This document shows, piece after piece, positions 59,297 through 64,000 of a DNA stretch of 64,000 nt. Under the pieces are notes generated by a model. That model was not told the DNA's origin, did not search any database, and was given only the letters and a program-made list of their open reading frames with translations. This DNA is from Chionoecetes opilio. Lineage: Eukaryota; Arthropoda; Malacostraca; Decapoda; Majidae. The stretch spans positions 82,501-146,500 of the forward strand of contig JACEEZ010016087.1 of assembly GCA_016584305.1 (NCBI GenBank), read 5' to 3'. The number at the start of each line of letters is the position of its first letter. Position 1 is the first letter of the stretch. A program made the translations under genes and the position numbers.

Positions 59297-59324
59297 CTTC
59301 TTCTTCTTCTTCTTATTTATTTTA

Positions 59325-59370
<46 letters not shown>

Positions 59371-59372
59371 TA

Positions 59373-59410
<38 letters not shown>

Positions 59411-59460
59411 GTAGTAGTAGTAGTAGTAGTAGTAGTAATAGTAGTAGTAGTATTATTGTT
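59297..59460 (+). repeat. (TTC)n and (ATT)n / (AGT)n microsatellite
   Basis: TTC repeats at 59297-59315, ATT repeats at 59322-59410, AGT repeats at 59410-59450. Confidence 0.96.
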
Positions 59461-60650
59461 ATTATTATTGGTATTCTTTTTCTTCTTGCTGTTCTTCTTT
59501 CATAAGTTAGCGTTGCTAATGTTGTTGTTGTATTGTTGTTGTTGTTCTTCTTTTTCTTGCCTTGTATTAACACTTTTTTTTCTTGTTTACTCTTATATTT
59601 ATCTAATCATATCAACTTCATCCTACCTCCTCCTCATCATCCCTTTCCTCCTCAACCTCATTCTGCTCTACCGCCTCCTTATAAAGCCTGGTAGGTAGGC
59701 TTAAATTCAGTAGCTTCCTTCTGGCAGGAAGTAACACGCTTGTCAAATTTCGTCCCCGTAATAACGCTGCCGAGCCTCTGGAGATGAAGGAGGAGATATT
59801 GAGAGTGGTGACAGATCCCTCAGCAGCTCGGGGATCCACCTAAGGACGATAAGGGAGTTGGTTGAAGCAGGCGGCGGTTATATAATGAAGATGGGTCGGG
59901 GAACGTTGAGGGTTGTGTCGTAGATAATTGGGTTAAGGCAAACTTCCTCATGGCTATTAGGATTTACGAATTATGGTATACAACGACGTACTCTAAAGAT
60001 AGGATAAGGAGTGTTTTCGTATTTTTTGTTTTCTGCGCCATCCTGCTTTCCTATGAGAATTGGTGAATGCAAACTCAGAACTCAAGTGCAAGTACGGCTT
60101 AGTCTAACTACTTGAAATTCACATCAATGAGTGTGATGATATGTCAAAATGTTATGCTGCATGGAATGGTGTATATTTATATAATTTGCCAGATCGTGAA
60201 CTTGATTCATATATACGTATTTGTTAATGAATTTCTACAATAATCAGAATGCTGCTGAAATTGGATATGAATACGTTAAGCGCGTGGAGGTTTAGGCATG
60301 TTCCCCCACCCTTGCCGCACATACCGCAGGTATCGTAACCGTAATTGCCTTCACATCACGAGAAGATATAAGGAAACTATAACAGAAAGTCCTGCTTTTA
60401 AAGAAACGGGGGAAAGCTTGATGTAGCCCCGAAGGAACAACACATGCTAAAAACAATATAAGGAACAAGCACCATGATATCCGCCTTCTCGGCCTACTCA
60501 TCCATTGAATTTCATCAGATATGCAATATTCATGATACAATCTGGTGCTTTGAAAATACTTTGAAATGTTATATGCTGTAAGTTAAAAATAAAATACAGC
60601 TTACTTTAGTTATTGTTGTAGATTATAACAACAAAACAATCTTTGTCCTG
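59461..60650. other. Unassigned sequence
   Basis: No gene or repeat recognised. Weak TTG repeats at 59520-59545 only. Confidence 0.4.
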
Positions 60651-61070
60651 TTTTTTTTTTTTTTTTTTTTTTTTACGTTGTAGCCTATAGCACCTGTAGG
60701 CAGTTTTTTCCATTTTGAGGGCTTGGGAGGTTGACCCTGCACATTCTGGAGAGTCGTGATGTCGGTCGCTCTCGCCCGTTGGTGGCGCAGGCTGGATTTT
60801 TATAGTGACACCTGTGGACTAGGTGAAGATCCTCCGTCGCAATCGCAGTCGAAAGAACAGGTAGGTATAGCGGCATGCGGGTTACTTCAGCCACTCGACG
60901 ATGGATTTGACAGATGCTCCTTGGTGGGCCTTGAATTCAGGACCTTCTGCTCACCTACCAGGCTCTTGTCGACCGCATTAAAGAAGATCGAAAGAGTTGC
61001 CCCCGGCAGGATTCGAATTCGGTACATTAAGCTCACCACTCAACACGCTAACCACTCGGCCAACGCCTTT
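60651..61070 (-). mobile_element. tRNA-Ser-like SINE, copy 2
   Basis: Same layout as 29525-29956: a 24-T run at 60651-60674 (poly(A) on the minus strand), the shared body (GTGATGTCGGTCGC, CAGGCTGGATTTTTATAGTG, GCATGCGGGTTACTTCAGCC), and a tRNA head with B box GAATTCGAATCCTGCC and CCGAGTGGTTAGCG near 61055. Confidence 0.82.
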
Positions 61071-61314
61071 TTTGAAAGTCTATGCTATGTAGGTCCCCGT
61101 ATAATTACTTCTTATTTTTCATAATATGAATATGTTGTTTAGACATTAAATTTCGCAAATAACTATTCATCAAAACGGAAACATTTATCCTGGAGATTAC
61201 ACCATCGAACGCACCAATATATGAGAATAGATTATGTGCAGTTTGCCGCAGACTCAAAATTTTACGCGTATATGATTACTCTCTAAATAAAAAATGCAGT
61301 TATCTCTCTTTCTC

Positions 61315-62100
<786 letters not shown>

Positions 62101-63995
62101 GTGAGATATGTAAAGCACCTGCGCGTATACATGTCATTCATTCACTATCCACAAAACTGTTTTCAGACGCCATTGCATTTGTGCGCCCAACCCATCTGCA
62201 TTTTGCATTATCCACATGCAACTGAACAGTCTGTTCATGCGTGTGGCGAGGACATTGAGATCTTGGAAAGTTTTACATACCTTGGTAGCGCAGTCCATAA
62301 TGACGGCGGGTCACGTCAAGAAGTCTTACGGCGGATTGGCATAGCCCACGGTGTTATGGACTCGCTCAGCGGGAGTATTTGGCGTTGTCGGTACCTGTGC
62401 AGAAGGACAAAGATCCGGATCTTCAAGTCGCTTGTGATCCCTGTCTTACTCTATGGTTGTGAGACATGGACAATAAATAGTGACTTGAAGAGACGAATCA
62501 ATGCCTTTGGTAATAAGTGTCTTCGCAGAATCATGGGGTATCGCTGGGATGATTACGTGTCAAATCAGCGATTGCACCGTGAGACTGAATCGAGGCCTAT
62601 TACCTGCATAGTCCGTCAGCGCCAACTTCGGCTATATGGGCATGTGGCACGCTACCCTGAAACCGATCCTTCCCATCGGGTTGTATCTGTAAGAGACAAT
62701 CCGGCGTGGAGGAGCCAAGGGGGCGCCCACAAGGCTCGTGGCTAGGGCAAGTTGATGTTTCTTGTCGAGAGCTGCTTGGTATGGGAAAGGAGCCTGCATG
62801 GGAACTCTCGCGTGGTGACCCCCGGGTGTGTCGTCGTAGGGTGGGCGAGGCGACGCGCCCCCCGGCGTATGCCCCCAACGATTGACTGATTGAACTGAAC
62901 ATTCCAGGCCATGCTTTCTTCAGGAGCAGCGTCGAGTGTCACAATTAACTTTACAGTTACAGCGCACAATTTGTAGCAGTGATTCTGGGGCAGGTGCCAA
63001 GTTTGTTGTTTTGGGTTCAAGTCGGCCCCGATTAAGAACCCATCCCTACTCTCTGGATTTAAAGTGTTACCCATCCAATCTTGGCACTGGAAATACGTAC
63101 GTGCACTGTGGTAACGGGCAGCTGCAGCTGTTGGAGGAAGGGTATGTACTTGAACAGAACAGCTGCCTCTCATCGCTGTCTCACGAAACAGTATGTAACG
63201 TAGAGAGTCCAATCCCTTGCCTGTGTCACCACCATACAGACGACTCACTAATTTATCACCAGCAGCTGTGACTTCTGCCATGGAGGATCGTCTAATGAAA
63301 ACGTTTATAGTTTTTTTTTTCATGTCACTGTCACTTCTCACTTTCCGAAGAGCCGATTCTTTTCCAATGCCAAACATAAGGGAGGCTGTATCACAGCCAG
63401 TGATAGCATATATTGTTGGCAACAAATCACATGCAGGTATATGGGCCAAGTTTCCTCTTTACCAAGTTGATGTCCCATATTATCTTCATCTTTCATATTA
63501 TCGTCCTTCTGACCTGAAGAGCAGTGGAAATGCCGTCTGGTTCGGCTGCATGCATAACAGCACCAGGAGATCGGTCTCCTTTCCAATGAGTGTAGTAGGA
63601 CACTTGGATGCCGAATCTACTGCTATCGTTGCAATTAGTACATCTGCGTCTCCAGCTGCATGGACTGTTTTGATGCCTTTCTCCTGTAGGTTCTCACTCA
63701 GCATCCGAATGAACCTCTGCTTGTTTGTTGTGTTAGCCAGGAACAGTTTTTTCTTTGTTTTTACATAAATTCCTTCAACAAAATTCACTTGCGCACCGAC
63801 CATCCCTCTGGACCTTCGCTTATGTGCTGTGTCTTTTATAGAAGGACCTGTTTCATAACTGTCAAATACAACTGTGGGATCTCTGTACTTTTCGTGAACA
63901 TAGTTTACATAGCGTAGGCAGATGGAAGCAAATATGACATTCCGCGACCATTTCAGGCGCTGTAGAAGAGAGCCATCATCAATCACATAACACAT
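62101..63995 (-). pseudogene. FEN1/PIN-like nuclease-fold gene, partial, split by LINE copy E
   Basis: Frame 63995-63498 has VVFDSYETGPSIKDTAHKRR, KKLFLANTTNKQRF, AAGDADVLIATIAVDSA and GKETDLLVLLCMQP. After a frame change near 63510, frame 63449-62901 has YAITGCDTASLMFGIGKESA, then TLPPTAAAARYHSARTYFQ and LNPESRDGFLI. Acidic pairs DAD and ETD and a G-x-D-x(6)-G-I-G-x-x-x-A pattern resemble the metal sites and helical motif of FEN1/XPG-type nucleases. I recall similar uncharacterised proteins in other invertebrates. The N-terminus lies beyond the window. LINE copy E interrupts the C-terminus after DAAPEESMAWN. Confidence 0.5.
62228..62892 (+). mobile_element. RTE-like LINE copy E, with 8-bp target duplication
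   Basis: AACTGAAC flanks it at 62220-62227 and 62893-62900. It is a short 5'-truncated copy: SVHACGEDIEILESFTYLGS, YGCETWTINSD, CLRRIMGYRW, LRLYGHVARYP, ending CGATTGACTGATTG. A lost base near 62715 breaks the frame (RDNPAWR to SQGGA). Confidence 0.88.
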
Positions 63996-64000
63996 GCCGT

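Overview
This is eukaryotic, repeat-dominated DNA. The best guess is a decapod crustacean, possibly a crab. The reasons are long (GT)n, (CT)n, (AT)n and (ATT)n microsatellites, TTAGG-like tracts (the arthropod telomere motif, here interstitial and decayed), tRNA-derived SINEs, and jockey-like, RTE-like and Ty3/gypsy elements that resemble, from memory only, those of decapod genomes. The species cannot be fixed from the sequence. I found no convincing host gene, no rRNA, no functional tRNA gene, no CRISPR array and no operon. Nearly every coding stretch is a transposon gene, usually broken.

Layout. 0-9.5 kb: a palindrome half, a 77-bp minisatellite, TTAGG-like tracts, an 80-bp tandem repeat, tRNA-Val-like SINE copies, microsatellites, and a large palindrome at 7.7-9.0 kb. 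9.5-17.7 kb: one interspersed repeat (here called R1) split by a 2.8-kb TIR transposon (9549-12346) and by a 4.9-kb block (12715-17614) that holds two minus-strand transposase pseudogenes and a doubly nested palindrome. 18-27 kb: units separated by long (AT)n tracts: an ORF1-only LINE-like element, a TIR element with CG-rich termini, and a nearly complete transposase-like gene (24080-26306). 27-29 kb is mostly featureless.

29.3-44.1 kb is one minus-strand Ty3/gypsy element ('gypsy C', domain order gag-PR-IN-RT-RH) opened by an RTE-like LINE (copy A), which is itself opened by a second gypsy ('gypsy B'), plus another LINE (copy B) and two SINE types. 44.4-46.2 kb is RTE-like copy C with a clean target duplication. 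46-58.7 kb is a jockey-like LINE on the minus strand, with a young gypsy ('gypsy D', 183-bp LTRs) in its 3' UTR and a TIR DNA transposon (53709-55948) in its RT C-terminus. Gypsy D carries LINE copy D and one arm of a 983-bp, almost perfect inverted duplication. 58.9-64 kb: microsatellites, a second SINE-Ser-like copy, LINE copy E, and a minus-strand gene with FEN1/PIN-like motifs that runs off the window.

Most novel candidate: three separate insertions (12.9-14.6, 24.1-26.3 and 54.1-55.5 kb) encode proteins with one shared pattern: H-x-D-G-K, then D-T-T-x-x-N, and, in the two that are complete enough, a late N-x-x-AER motif. One sits inside a transposon with about 110-bp TIRs and a probable 8-bp target duplication. 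All family names rest on motif recognition; no search was run.
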